Assembly (NCBI GenBank): GCA_036268875.1
Contig: DATATI010000083.1
Span: 62,001-126,000 of the forward strand
From: Polyangia bacterium
GTDB taxonomy: Bacteria; Myxococcota_A; Polyangia; Fen-1088
DNA: 64,000 nucleotides
Direction of reading: 5' to 3'
In this document: in pieces, positions 1-10,287 of the stretch
How positions within the stretch are numbered: position 1 is the stretch's first letter
Layout of the letters: each line of letters starts with the position of its first letter
Program-made: the position numbers and the translations under genes
Notes under the pieces: generated by a model
Seen by the model: the letters and a program-made list of their open reading frames with translations, nothing else
Database searches by the model: none
Told to the model about the DNA's origin: nothing

Positions 1-2090
1 CCATCGACCAGGCGTTCGGCCTCGGCGCGCGCGAGGTCCAGCAACGCCAGCGTGCCTGGGAGATCGCCAAACATCAGCGCCGGCGCGCCGGCTTGCCGCC
101 GTCCGAACAGATCGCCAGGACCACGCAGGGCCAGGTCAGCTTCGGCGATGCAGAAGCCGTCGCTGGTCTCGGTCAAGCACCGCAAACGCTCGATCGCCGA
201 CGCCGTCGCGGCTGGTTCGCCGTCGCCGCCTTGATTGAGCAACAACAGACAGCGACCGGCGTGCGCGCCCCGCCCCACCCGCCCGCGCAGTTGATGCAAT
301 TGGGCCAGGCCGAAACGATCCGCTTCTTCGATCAGCATGACGGTGGCGTTGCCGACGTCGATGCCTAGCTCGACCACCGTGGTGGCGACCAGGACGTCCA
401 GGGCGCCCGCGGCGAAGGCGCGCAACACGGCGTCTTTCTCCGCGCTTTTCAGGGCGCCGTGTAGCAGGCCCACCCGCGCCGGCGCCAGCCGACGGATCAA
501 CGTTCGGTGGTGCGCCACCGCGGTGACACTGCCAGAGCGCGCCGAATGCTCTCGCGTCGGGCAGACCACGAACGCCTGGCGACCGGCCGCCACCGCATCG
601 GCCAGGGCGCGATAGGCGCCGTCCCGCTGCTCGTCGGTGGCGCACAAGACGGTGGCGATGGGCTGTCGCCCGGGCGGGTGATCAGAAAGCACGGTGGCGT
701 CGAGATCGCCGTAAAGGGTCAGCGCCAGCGATCGCGGAATCGGCGTCGCTGACATCACCAGCAGATGCGGCGCCGAGCCCTCACCAGCCCGCAAGCGCGC
801 GCGCTGGGCGACCCCAAAACGGTGCTGTTCGTCGACCACCACCAGCCGCAGATCCGCGCAGTCGGCGGCGGCATCCAGCAACGCCTGCGTGCCCACCAGC
901 AGATCGATGGCGCCCTTCCCCAGGCTTTCCCGCAATCGCTGGCGCTCGACGCGCGTGGTGGCGGCGGTCAGCAGGGCCACGCGCAACCCGAACGGCTGTC
1001 CCAGCTTCGTCAGCGTGCGGCGGTGCTGTTCCGCCAGGACCTCCGTCGGTGCCATGACCAACGTCTGACCACCGGCGCGCGCCGCCGCGATGGCCGCCAG
1101 CAGCGCCACCACCGTCTTGCCGCTGCCCACGTCGCCGATCAGCAGACGCTGCATCGGCCGCGGCGCATCCAGGTCGGCGACGATCGCCGCTACCGCCGCC
1201 TGTTGCCCAGCGGTCAGCGAGAAAGGCAGGCGGGTCTGGGCATCGGCCAGCAGGGCCGCGGCGTCGACGGCGCAGCCGCGGGCCGGCAACGCCCGCGCAC
1301 TGGCGCGGTCGAGGCAAAAGCCCACTTGCAGGATCAGCAATTCCTCCAGCGCCAGTCGCCGATGGGCAGGCGATCGGCCGGCCGCGAGATCCTCCAGCTC
1401 AGCCGGCGATAATCCCGCCTCCGGCAAATGCAGCGCGCGCAACGCCACCGCCAGCGGCGGTAAGCCGCAGCTTTGGCGAAGGCAGGCCGGCAACACATCG
1501 TCATCGTCATCGACGTCCAGTCCGGCCACCGCCGCGGCGATCATTTTTTCCAGTACCCGGCCCCCGATGCCGTCGACGGCCGGGTAACGCGCGCGGATCC
1601 CGGGAACACCGCCCCCCGCCACCAGCGACGTCAGGTTGGTGGGGTGAATCAGCTCGGCCTTGTCTTCGTCGTTCCAGCGCAACGGACCGGCCAGCGTCAC
1701 CACGCTGTCCTTGGCGAATGATTTGGCCATGCCGCCCGGCGGGCGAAACCAGCGTGCCCGCAGCGTCGCGCCGTCGTCATCGATCGTGACGTCCAGAAAA
1801 CGGCGCGGAAAAATGTGCACCTTGCGCACCACCCCGCGTACCACCACCAGCCGATCCGCCAGCGCGGCGCCCAGCGTGGCGATCTTGCTTTGCACGCGCA
1901 GATCGTCGTACCCGCGCGGCAGGTGGCGCAGCAGATCGCCGACGGTGACGATGCCGGCGGCCGCCAGGCGCGCCCGCGTCTTGGGCCCAGCGCCCGGCAG
2001 CGTCGACAGCGAATCGCCGCCGCCCTGCCCCGCCGCCCGACTACCGTTTGTAGGTAAAACGGAGCTCGTAATCGCAGAGGTAGAAGACAT
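1..2090 (-). CDS. recG: ATP-dependent DNA helicase RecG (3' end outside window)
   Basis: RecG is a superfamily 2 helicase that remodels stalled replication forks and branched DNA in the cytoplasm. Reading the minus strand gives about 696 residues with no stop before the window edge. The N-terminal part has a helix-hairpin-like LPGAGPKTRARL followed by an OB-like wedge region. Then come Walker A GDVGSGKT (about residue 318), the DExH box VVVDEQHRFG (about 418), MSATPIPRSLALT, and the family signature GPGDLFGRRQAG near residue 655. Only the last residues are missing. I chose the ATG at 2090, preceded closely by a purine-rich GAGGGGG; it lies inside the 3' end of the FHA gene (50-base overlap), so translation is probably coupled. 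No frameshift was seen in the stretches translated. Confidence 0.93.
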   Translation of the reverse strand, partial: MSSTSAITSSVLPTNGSRAAGQGGGDSLSTLPGAGPKTRARLAAAGIVTVGDLLRHLPRGYDDLRVQSKIATLGAALADRLVVVRGVVRKVHIFPRRFLDVTIDDDGATLRARWFRPPGGMAKSFAKDSVVTLAGPLRWNDEDKAELIHPTNLTSLVAGGGVPGIRARYPAVDGIGGRVLEKMIAAAVAGLDVDDDDDVLPACLRQSCGLPPLAVALRALHLPEAGLSPAELEDLAAGRSPAHRRLALEELLILQVGFCLDRASARALPARGCAVDAAALLADAQTRLPFSLTAGQQAAVAAIVADLDAPRPMQRLLIGDVGSGKTVVALLAAIAAARAGGQTLVMAPTEVLAEQHRRTLTKLGQPFGLRVALLTAATTRVERQRLRESLGKGAIDLLVGTQALLDAAADCADLRLVVVDEQHRFGVAQRARLRAGEGSAPHLLVMSATPIPRSLALTLYGDLDATVLSDHPPGRQPIATVLCATDEQRDGAYRALADAVAAGRQAFVVCPTREHSARSGSVTAVAHHRTLIRRLAPARVGLLHGALKSAEKDAVLRAFAAGALDVLVATTVVELGIDVGNATVMLIEEADRFGLAQLHQLRGRVGRGAHAGRCLLLLNQGGDGEPAATASAIERLRCLTETSDGFCIAEADLALRGPGDLFGRRQAGAPALMFGDLPGTLALLDLARAEAERLVD

Positions 2091-2679
2091 CCCCCTCGTC
2101 GATCCGTTTGTTGTCGATGCGCATGCCCTTGAAGTCGATGCCGTTGGTCGACCCCAGGTCCTTGATGAAGTAGGTGCCGTTGCGCCGAATGACGGCGGCG
2201 TGCTTGCGCGAGATGTTGCCGTCCTTGATCGGCAGATCCGACGATTTTGACCCGCGACCAATGATGAACTGGTCCTTGTCGATGCGATATTTCTGGTTGT
2301 CGAACACCAGGTACAGCGGCGCCGTCGATCCGCTGGAGCTGCCCTCGCTCAGCGCCGTGCGCGGCGGTGGCGGCGGCGACGCTATGACCTGCGCGCCCAG
2401 CGGCGGTGACGGCGCCGGAATGCCGCGCACTCCGAAAGGCGACGCGGGCGCGGGAGCGCGCAGCGGCGACGGACGCGGCGACGGCGGCGTGGGCGGCGGG
2501 GTGTCCTCCTCCGAAACGCCGGTCTGGTACCCGGCCAGCTGAGCGTAGGCCAGCAAGGCGTCGTTGATCAGATCGTCGACCTCGGAGTCCTGCTCTTCGG
2601 CCATGCGCTGGAAGGTGTTCCACAGGACGTCGTCGCACTGAAAGTTGCGCGGGTTCCTGCTCTTGCCGTCACGAGGCAT
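2041..2679 (-). CDS. FHA-domain protein with short helical N-terminus
   Basis: The 212-residue protein has three parts. Residues 10-50 (NFQCDDVLWNTFQRMAEEQ onward) look like a small helical, perhaps ribbon-helix-helix-like, module. A Pro/Ser-rich linker follows. Residues 121-212 form a forkhead-associated domain with GRGSKSSD, ISRKHA and LGSTNG at the expected spacing; these residues read phosphothreonine in the family. It is likely a cytoplasmic adaptor in Ser/Thr kinase signalling. No kinase gene is nearby, so its partner is unknown. It sits two bases downstream of the HEAT-like lipoprotein gene and overlaps recG, implying one transcript. The FHA call is secure; DNA binding by the N-terminus is only a guess. 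Confidence 0.88.
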   Translation of the reverse strand: MPRDGKSRNPRNFQCDDVLWNTFQRMAEEQDSEVDDLINDALLAYAQLAGYQTGVSEEDTPPPTPPSPRPSPLRAPAPASPFGVRGIPAPSPPLGAQVIASPPPPPRTALSEGSSSGSTAPLYLVFDNQKYRIDKDQFIIGRGSKSSDLPIKDGNISRKHAAVIRRNGTYFIKDLGSTNGIDFKGMRIDNKRIDEGDVFYLCDYELRFTYKR

Positions 2680-2681
2680 GG

Positions 2682-4010
2682 TCAGGCTTTCTTCCTGACG
2701 ATGTCGGCGGCGCGGGCGGCGGCCTTGCCGATGGTCTCGCCGGAGGGGAAGCCTTTCAGTGACGTGGAATCCTTGACCAGCTTTTCCAGCGCCGGAGCAT
2801 CGGGCGCGCGGCCCACCTGTTCCAGCGACATCACCGCCGTCATGCGCGCCAGCGACGACCGCGAGTCCAGCGCCTTGACCAGCGCCGGACGCGCCGCCGC
2901 TCCCAATTTTTCGATCAGCTTGACCAGCAAATCGTCGACGTCGACCTTCTTGTACGTCGCCGTGGCTGGAAACGCCTCCAATGCGGGGATGATCCCGTCC
3001 GCCTTGCTGATGGCCAGCACCACGTCGAAGGCGCGGTAGCGAACGATCTCTTCCTTGTCGGACGAGATGATGTTCAGCAGCCCTTGGCGGGCTTCGATGC
3101 CGCCGATGCTTTCCACCACGCCAAACATCTCGTCACGCACCAGCTTATCCGCCTTGGGATCGCCGGCTACTTTTAGTGCCAACGGCAGCACGCTGGCGTC
3201 GCGCCTCTCGCGCATCGCCCGCACCGCCGACACGGCGTCCTCATGGTTACTGTCCTGACTTTTCTCCTCGAGGAACTTCACCGCCACCGGGCCGCCCACC
3301 GTGCCGATGGCCTTCCACAGGGCCATCGGGATGGGTTTTTCCTTCTTGGCCCGCGCCACCAGCGCGGTCGCCCCTTTGTTGCGCGCGCCTTCGTCGCCCA
3401 CGCGCCCCAGGAGATCAGCGGCCAACGGGTAAGCCGGCGTCGGCTGGCCCAGCACATTCGCCAGCATGGCCGCGCCGCCCGGCCCGATGGCCGCCAGCAT
3501 CTTCTCGATCGAGTGACGCCCGTTGCGCAGATGCCCGCTCTTCAGATCGGCCTCGATGGACGGCAGCAAGATGACGTCGATCTGTTCTTTTTCGTCGGTG
3601 GCGGCGAACTGGCGCAACGAGAACAGAGCGTCGCGAAAAGCCAGCGCCTTGTCCGGACTGGGATCGTGCATCGCCGCCTGGTCCAGCGGCACCGCCGCCC
3701 GGATAACGGCGAACCGTTCGTCGGGGGTGAGCTGGCCGATGACGCCCTCGGCTTCTTCGGCGTGGCCACTATCGACCATGGCCGCCGCTGCCTCGGCCCG
3801 CAGCGACGGCGACACCGAACGGTCGGCCAGCGCGTCCCGCAGCTTATCCGGGCCTTTTTGGGTGGTCTTCCAGAGTTGGATGTTTTCAGACGTCGGCTTC
3901 GAACACCCGGGCGTCGCGGCCGCAGACCACGCCAGCGCGCACGTCAACACAGCCGTGGTTGACCGCGGGAAGGGCCAGGAACTCGCCATGCGCGCACGGA
4001 TGTTAGACAC
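2682..4010 (-). CDS. Putative lipoprotein with HEAT-like repeats
   Basis: A 442-residue protein with a basic N-terminus, a hydrophobic stretch and a Cys at residue 36 (ATPGCSKPT). The Pro at -2 makes this a non-classical lipobox, so lipidation is probable rather than certain. The rest is almost wholly alpha-helical with repeating units such as ALKVAGDPKADKLVRDEMF and ARPALVKALDSRSSLARMTA, typical of HEAT or PBS-lyase-like repeats that act as protein-binding scaffolds. It heads the minus-strand group leading to the FHA gene and recG, and is divergent from the FadL-like gene across 63 bases that hold a small hairpin (CGCTG-ATCG-CAGCG, 4012-4025). No enzymatic motif is visible. Confidence 0.75.
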   Translation of the reverse strand: MSNIRARMASSWPFPRSTTAVLTCALAWSAAATPGCSKPTSENIQLWKTTQKGPDKLRDALADRSVSPSLRAEAAAAMVDSGHAEEAEGVIGQLTPDERFAVIRAAVPLDQAAMHDPSPDKALAFRDALFSLRQFAATDEKEQIDVILLPSIEADLKSGHLRNGRHSIEKMLAAIGPGGAAMLANVLGQPTPAYPLAADLLGRVGDEGARNKGATALVARAKKEKPIPMALWKAIGTVGGPVAVKFLEEKSQDSNHEDAVSAVRAMRERRDASVLPLALKVAGDPKADKLVRDEMFGVVESIGGIEARQGLLNIISSDKEEIVRYRAFDVVLAISKADGIIPALEAFPATATYKKVDVDDLLVKLIEKLGAAARPALVKALDSRSSLARMTAVMSLEQVGRAPDAPALEKLVKDSTSLKGFPSGETIGKAAARAADIVRKKA

Positions 4011-4073
4011 GCGCTGATCGCAGCGTCAAGGCATTGCCGCTGCCCCACCCTTCGGATAACGTCGCGTCACCTC

Positions 4074-5609
4074 ATGGATTTCGGCACCCGCGGCGAACGC
4101 GTCCGGCGCGCCTCGGTGGCGGTAGCGGCGCTGTGGCTGGGGCTGGGCGGACGGGCGTGGGCGGCGCCGTTTGATGATCCGCACCTGGGCGGTCTGACGT
4201 TCAGCGGGCCCACGTCGGCCACTTTGGCCGCGGTGTACTGGAACCCGGCGGCGCTGGGTTTGGTGCGCGGCAGCCAGATCATGATCTCGGGAACGGCGCG
4301 GGTGATCCGCACCGGCGTCCACCGCGCCCCCATCGATCCGGCCACCGGCCAGCCAGGCGGCAGCAGCGGCGCCGGCGACGCCACCGCCAAAGATGTCATT
4401 CAGCCGGTGCAGTACCCGATCGGGCCCGGGGGCTTCGCCGGCATCAGCACCGACCTCGGCGGCGATCGCTTCACACTGGCCTTCGCCACCTACCAGCCGT
4501 ATGCCGAGAAGGTTCAATTCGACGTCGCGCCGACCGGCGACGAGCCAACCCGCTATCACCGCCTCTCGGCCGATTTGCGCAACCTGGCGCTGGTTCCCGC
4601 ACTGTCGATCCGCTTTGCCGGCGATCTGCGAGTGGGCGTGGCACCCGGTTTTCTTTTTTCCACCGGCCAACTGTCCTTCGCCGAACGCGTCCCCGGCGTG
4701 CCGGTCAGCGGCGCCGAGGATCCGGCGGGCGACGGGCGCATCAACATCGATTCGGGCCAGGGAATCGGCGACGCGAAGTTTTCGCTGACCCTGGCGGGCG
4801 GCATCTATTACCGCACGCGCAGTCTGGAATTCGGTCTGGCCTATTCCAGCCGGCCGTTCGGTGGCGACATCAGCGGCGTCGAAGTCGCCGGCAGCAGAAC
4901 CACCGTCACCGCACCCGGCGGCGCCACGATTACCTGTCGCCCGTTGCCCGTCGATCCCGAAGCGCCCGGCGCCGCCGCCAGCCGCGCCGCCGGCTGCGTC
5001 TTCGGCGACATCAACTACCACCTGCCCGACACGTTCATCGGCGGCGTCACCTGGCACCTGTTTCATGGCCTGGAGATCACCGGCATCGTTCGCTGGATGC
5101 GCTATCACGTCATGGACCAGATGGACATCCGCCTCACCGGCACCACCCTGCAGGCGGCGGGTCTGCCGGAGCACATCGTCTTGCACCAGGGGTTTCAAGA
5201 TGTCTGGGACACCCGGGTGCGGGTCTCGTACTGGCTGAAGGAACGCCTGCACCTCGGCGCTGTCCTGCGCGTCGAGACCAGCGCGGTCCCCGCTCAGGAC
5301 GTCAACCCGGCCGCCGTCGACGGCTTGAAGGTTGAGCCGATCGTCCTGGCCGAGCTCAGCCTGGGCCGCCACCTGTCGCTGTCTGCCGGTTACGGGGTCA
5401 CGCTGATGGGGCAGGTCAATGCCAGCCCGTCGCGCTTCGATCCGCAAGCCGCGGCCGCCTGCGCCACCACCACCGCCGGAAAGCCAGCCGGCGACATCGG
5501 CAACCCCGGCTGCGTGGCGCGCGATCGCGGCCTGGCCCGCCCGACCGCCGAGGGGACGTACAGCCGATTCGTGCAAGACTTTGGACTGTCGGTGACGTCG
5601 CGGTTTTGA
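4074..5609 (+). CDS. FadL/OmpP1/TodX-like outer-membrane protein
   Basis: A 511-residue exported protein. A signal peptide ends near AWA-APF (about residue 31). The mature N-terminus carries the family pattern with SATLAAVYWNPAALGLVRG, matching the Ala/Thr-rich hatch segment ending in NPA that plugs FadL-type barrels. The body has alternating polar and hydrophobic strands with aromatic residues, and the last residues (LSVTSRF) end in Phe as in many beta-barrels recognised by BAM. FadL-family proteins move long-chain fatty acids or other hydrophobic compounds across the outer membrane; the substrate here cannot be told. An M16 peptidase gene starts 12 bases downstream, so it probably heads a plus-strand operon. 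Function inside the family is uncertain. Confidence 0.82.
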   Translation: MDFGTRGERVRRASVAVAALWLGLGGRAWAAPFDDPHLGGLTFSGPTSATLAAVYWNPAALGLVRGSQIMISGTARVIRTGVHRAPIDPATGQPGGSSGAGDATAKDVIQPVQYPIGPGGFAGISTDLGGDRFTLAFATYQPYAEKVQFDVAPTGDEPTRYHRLSADLRNLALVPALSIRFAGDLRVGVAPGFLFSTGQLSFAERVPGVPVSGAEDPAGDGRINIDSGQGIGDAKFSLTLAGGIYYRTRSLEFGLAYSSRPFGGDISGVEVAGSRTTVTAPGGATITCRPLPVDPEAPGAAASRAAGCVFGDINYHLPDTFIGGVTWHLFHGLEITGIVRWMRYHVMDQMDIRLTGTTLQAAGLPEHIVLHQGFQDVWDTRVRVSYWLKERLHLGAVLRVETSAVPAQDVNPAAVDGLKVEPIVLAELSLGRHLSLSAGYGVTLMGQVNASPSRFDPQAAAACATTTAGKPAGDIGNPGCVARDRGLARPTAEGTYSRFVQDFGLSVTSRF

Positions 5610-5621
5610 TAAACGACCACG

Positions 5622-7054
5622 ATGCGCGCTGGTTGCCGACCGCTGATGATCTCGCTGGTGGGTCTGTCGTGCGCCACGCTCAAGGGTACGGGCCTGCGTG
5701 GCCCGTCCGGCGCGTCGCGGACCGCGCCGCCGCCGACGGGGTATGCCGCCGTCAAAGCAGAGGTGGTGGCGACCGCCACCCTGGGCGCGTTGACCGCCAC
5801 CAAGTGGCGTCTGGGCAACGGCCTCGAGATCATCCTGCTGCCAGATCCCGCCGCCACCAGCGTCAGCTACATGACCTGGTTTCGCGTCGGCTCGCGCCAC
5901 GAAGATGAACCGGCCGGACAAACCGGTCTGGCGCACCTGTTCGAACATCTGATGTTCACGCAGACCAAAGGCCAGCCGGCAGGCGCCTTCGACCAGGGCA
6001 TCGAATCCGCCGGCGGCAGCGCCAACGCCATGACCTACTATGATTTCACCGCCTACATGGACGACGTGCCGCCCGAAGCTCTGGCCACCACCGTCGAACT
6101 GGAAGCCGACCGCATGATGAACCTGGACCTGCGCAAAAAGCAGGTCGACAACGAACGCGACGTGGTGGTCGAGGAACGGTTGTTCTCCGTCGAGGACAGC
6201 GTTGACGGCTGGCTGGACGAGCTGTTGCACAAGCAAGCCTTCCGCACCCACCCGTATCGCTGGCCGGTGATCGGGTGGATGAAGGACATCAAGGCGTCCA
6301 CCCCCGAGACGGCGGTGGCCTTCTATCGGCGGTTCTACGCGCCCAACAACGCCGTGCTGGTGGTGACGGGGCGGTTCGAGGTGTCGGCGGTGCTGTCCCT
6401 GATCGCCGCGCGCTACGCCGGCCTCGCCCCGTCGGCGGATCTGCCGACCGATCAGACCCAGCCTGAACGCGCGCCAGCCGCCGAAGTGCGCACGGTGATC
6501 GAGCGGCCGGTGCCCGCGGATCGCTTTGTGGTCGCCTTGCCCGCGCCCAGCCTGGGAGGCGCCGATCGCGCCGCCTACGAGGTGCTGAGCGAGCTCCTGC
6601 TGGAAGGCCCCTCGTCGCGGCTTTACCGGGCGCTGGTGGTGGAAAAAGAGATGGCCTCGTCGGTCAGTGGCCACGTCGAGCAGACAAAAGACCCAGGTCT
6701 GTACGCCATCTGGGTGCAAATGACCAAAGGCCACGCCGCCGAAGAGGCCGAGGCCGTGCTGATGGACGAGCTCGGCCGTCTGGTGAAGACCACCGTGCCC
6801 GCCGCCGAGCTGCAGAAAGCGAAGGCGCGCCTCGAGACCGGATTTTGGCAGCAGCTTTCGTCCAGCCACGGGCGTGCCGAGCTGTTGGGGAATTTCGACA
6901 TCGCCTGCGGCGATTTCCGCCGGCTGTTCCAGCGCGCCGGCGAGTACAACCAGGTCACCGCTGCCGACGTGCAGCGGGTGGCGGCGGCCTATTTCGCCAG
7001 CGGCGCGCGCTCGGTGGTGATCGCTCGACCGCGCGGCGGGAGCCCAGCAGCACC

Positions 7055-7058
<4 letters not shown>
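5622..7058 (+). CDS. M16 family zinc metallopeptidase (catalytic subunit)
   Basis: A 478-residue protein of the insulinase/mitochondrial-processing-peptidase family. The inverted zinc motif HxxEH is present as HLFEH (residues 105-109), and a distal Glu in VVVEERL about 76 residues later fits the third zinc ligand. A hydrophobic N-terminus (ISLVGLSCATL) suggests export; the Cys there is a poor lipobox. The C-terminal half is the non-catalytic M16_C fold. Its stop overlaps the start of a second M16 gene (ATGA), the arrangement of two-subunit M16B peptidases in which one chain holds zinc and the other completes the chamber. Expected to degrade or process peptides in the periplasm. Confidence 0.9.
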
Positions 7059-8473
<1,415 letters not shown>

Positions 8474-8489
8474 GCGTGGGAGAACTGGC

Positions 8490-9038
8490 ATGAATCCGGA
8501 CGACGAGCGGACGTTGGGTCAGGGGAAGTATCTGAAGCTGGTCGAACGGCAGGGGTGGGAGTTCGTGCATCGCTATGGCTGCAGCGGCGTGGTGGTGATC
8601 GTGGCGGCGACGCCGGACGATCGGTTGCTGCTGGTGGAGCAGTTCCGTCCCGCGGTCGGCCATCGGGTGATCGAGCTGCCGGCTGGTCTGGTGGGCGACA
8701 CGGTGGAATGGAAAAACGAGGCGCTGATCGACGCCGCTCACCGCGAGCTCATCGAAGAGACCGGCTGGCAGGCGACGGCGATGACCCCGCTGGCGGAATC
8801 GCCCACCGCGGTCGGGTTGTCTTCTGAACGACTGACGTTCTTCGCCGCCGGCGGACTGAACAAGGTCGGTCCGGGCGGCGGCGACCACACCGAAGACATC
8901 GTCGTGCACGAGGTCGCGCGCGCGACTTTGGAGCAATTTTTGGCCAGCAAACGCCGCGAAGGATTTCTGGTCGACTACAAAATCTTCGCTGGCCTGTATC
9001 TGGCGACGGTCGAGGCTAAGGACAAACCGACGATTTGA
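8490..9038 (+). CDS. Nudix hydrolase, ADP-ribose pyrophosphatase-like
   Basis: A 182-residue cytoplasmic Nudix protein. The Nudix helix is readable as E-x7-REL-IEET-GW (EALIDAAHRELIEETGW), preceded by ELPAGLVGD. The Gly normally five residues before the first Glu is two residues further away here (GDTVEWKNE), a slightly longer loop. The layout (beta strand with VEQFRPAVGHRVIELPAG before the box) matches ADP-sugar pyrophosphatases that cleave ADP-ribose-type substrates with Mg ions bound by the REx2EE glutamates. It lies 16 bases after the M16 pair with a GGGAG-like site before the ATG, probably in the same operon. Its end overlaps the convergent lipoprotein gene by 23 bases. Substrate is inferred from family only. 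Confidence 0.88.
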   Translation: MNPDDERTLGQGKYLKLVERQGWEFVHRYGCSGVVVIVAATPDDRLLLVEQFRPAVGHRVIELPAGLVGDTVEWKNEALIDAAHRELIEETGWQATAMTPLAESPTAVGLSSERLTFFAAGGLNKVGPGGGDHTEDIVVHEVARATLEQFLASKRREGFLVDYKIFAGLYLATVEAKDKPTI

Positions 9039-9786
9039 TGATGGCCAGATAGGTTCCGCAGGACGAGTCGCCCTGGCTCTTGTCACTGTTGTAAACGGTC
9101 TGGCAGGCGTTCTTCAGCCCGTCGTTGGTGGCGGCGTTGCAACAGGCCAGGAGGTCGGCGCACGTGCCTCCGGCGTCTGTGCCCGGCAGGCCGAGGTCAA
9201 GCCCGTTCAGGTCAAGGCTGGGAACGTCAAAACCACCATCCAACCCGGGCAGGCCGTTAAGATCCGTTCCGCCCAGATCGAAACCGTTGAGATCGAAATC
9301 GCCGCCATCGAACCCAGGAATGCCCCCATCGCCGCCCAAGCCAGCGCACGCGGGAATCGAGCACGACGACGCGCAACTGGCATACGAAATCTCGCAGGTT
9401 TGGCATTCGCTGGACTGGGGGCACTGAGCGACGCAAGTCATGTCGCATTTGCAGTCCTGGGTGCACTGGCCATGGGCGGCGCAGGGGCCCGAGAACGTTC
9501 CGGACTTGTAGCCCGGCCCAAGGCAGGTCTTGTGGTCGCTGTCGCAGGCGTTGGCGACGCAATCGGTGAGCGTCGAAATTTCGGCCTGCGTGCAGTTGGG
9601 CAGCATCGAGTCCGCACACTGGGAGTAACCATTGGCGCCGCCAGCGCTTGAGGATCCACCGCTTCCATTCCCGCCGTCCTGACCGCTGCTGCCTCCGCTT
9701 CCCGCTGCGCTGGAGCTTTTTCCGCAACCAGCGGCGGCCACCAGGCAACCGATCATCAACACGCCCGAAATTGAGGCCTTGCGCAT
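9016..9786 (-). CDS. Cys-rich lipoprotein with Asp/Gly/Leu repeats
   Basis: A 256-residue secreted lipoprotein. The sequence MRKASISGVLMIGCLVAAAGC is a clear signal ending in a lipobox (AAAGC), followed by a Ser/Gly linker. The middle has many Cys in spaced pairs (CTQDCKCDMTCVAQC, CQTCEISYASCASSC), so it is probably disulfide-rich. A low-complexity segment follows with repeats such as DLNGFDLGGTDLNG and LDLNGLDLGLP, then a final Cys-containing domain. Such layouts are common among surface lipoproteins of predatory or soil deltaproteobacteria; no function can be named. I chose the ATG at 9786 since GGGAG lies about seven bases upstream; an ATG two codons earlier is too close to it. Confidence 0.75.
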   Translation of the reverse strand: MRKASISGVLMIGCLVAAAGCGKSSSAAGSGGSSGQDGGNGSGGSSSAGGANGYSQCADSMLPNCTQAEISTLTDCVANACDSDHKTCLGPGYKSGTFSGPCAAHGQCTQDCKCDMTCVAQCPQSSECQTCEISYASCASSCSIPACAGLGGDGGIPGFDGGDFDLNGFDLGGTDLNGLPGLDGGFDVPSLDLNGLDLGLPGTDAGGTCADLLACCNAATNDGLKNACQTVYNSDKSQGDSSCGTYLAIIKSSVCP

Positions 9787-9868
9787 CCCCATTCTCCCGT
9801 CCGCAAAATTGACGAGTACAACTTCGCGGGTTCGCGACCGCCGGTCAAGAGGTGCGGTCTTTCGACGC

Positions 9869-10264
9869 TCAGTCCTTGCCGACGATCTCAAATCCCGCCG
9901 CGCCTTGCGACGGGCCGGAATGACAGGACAGCTGATCAATGTGCGCTCGCCTGGGCGCGCCGAGCCACAGTTCTTCCAGGAATTCGCCCAGCGAAGAGCG
10001 CGCGCCCTCGATCTCGATGGCCAGGGTTCCGGGTTGGCTGGCGACGAAGCCGCACAGGTTCAGGCGCGTGGCCAGGGTGTAGATGAACGCGCGAAATCCC
10101 ATGCCTTCCACGGTGCCGTTGACCTGGATGTTCCAGCGCACCGGCTGCTGCTCCCAGGCGCCGTCTTCATTGACGGAGGACTCAGGCACGCGCTCATCAT
10201 CATAATGGCCGCCGGCCTCGTCAAGGTGATCCTGTGTGGTGGAATTCCATTTTGCGAAACGCAA
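9869..10264 (-). CDS. Acylphosphatase-domain protein, HypF N-terminal-like
   Basis: Up to 131 residues; the last 90 form an acylphosphatase fold. The phosphate-binding loop reads GTVEGMGFRAF with the catalytic Arg, and the usual catalytic Asn position lies in GFVASQPG, where Asn is replaced (Ser/Gln), so activity may be reduced. The segment FRAFIYTLATRLNLCGFV and the following IEIEGARSSLGEFLEEL resemble the N-terminal domain of the hydrogenase-maturation protein HypF more than stand-alone AcyP, but no HypF or hydrogenase genes are nearby. The start is unsure: TTG at 10264 or GTG at 10189, which would give a normal family length of about 106 residues. Confidence 0.7.
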   Translation of the reverse strand: MRFAKWNSTTQDHLDEAGGHYDDERVPESSVNEDGAWEQQPVRWNIQVNGTVEGMGFRAFIYTLATRLNLCGFVASQPGTLAIEIEGARSSLGEFLEELWLGAPRRAHIDQLSCHSGPSQGAAGFEIVGKD

Positions 10265-10287
10265 GATCGATCGCGCCCGGGTTGGGC

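Noticed and set aside
4026-6869. Very long open frame on the minus strand opposite the FadL-like and M16 genes
   Set aside because: It is a by-product of high GC and codon bias; its translation is Gly/Arg/His-rich with no motif, while the plus strand shows conserved families.
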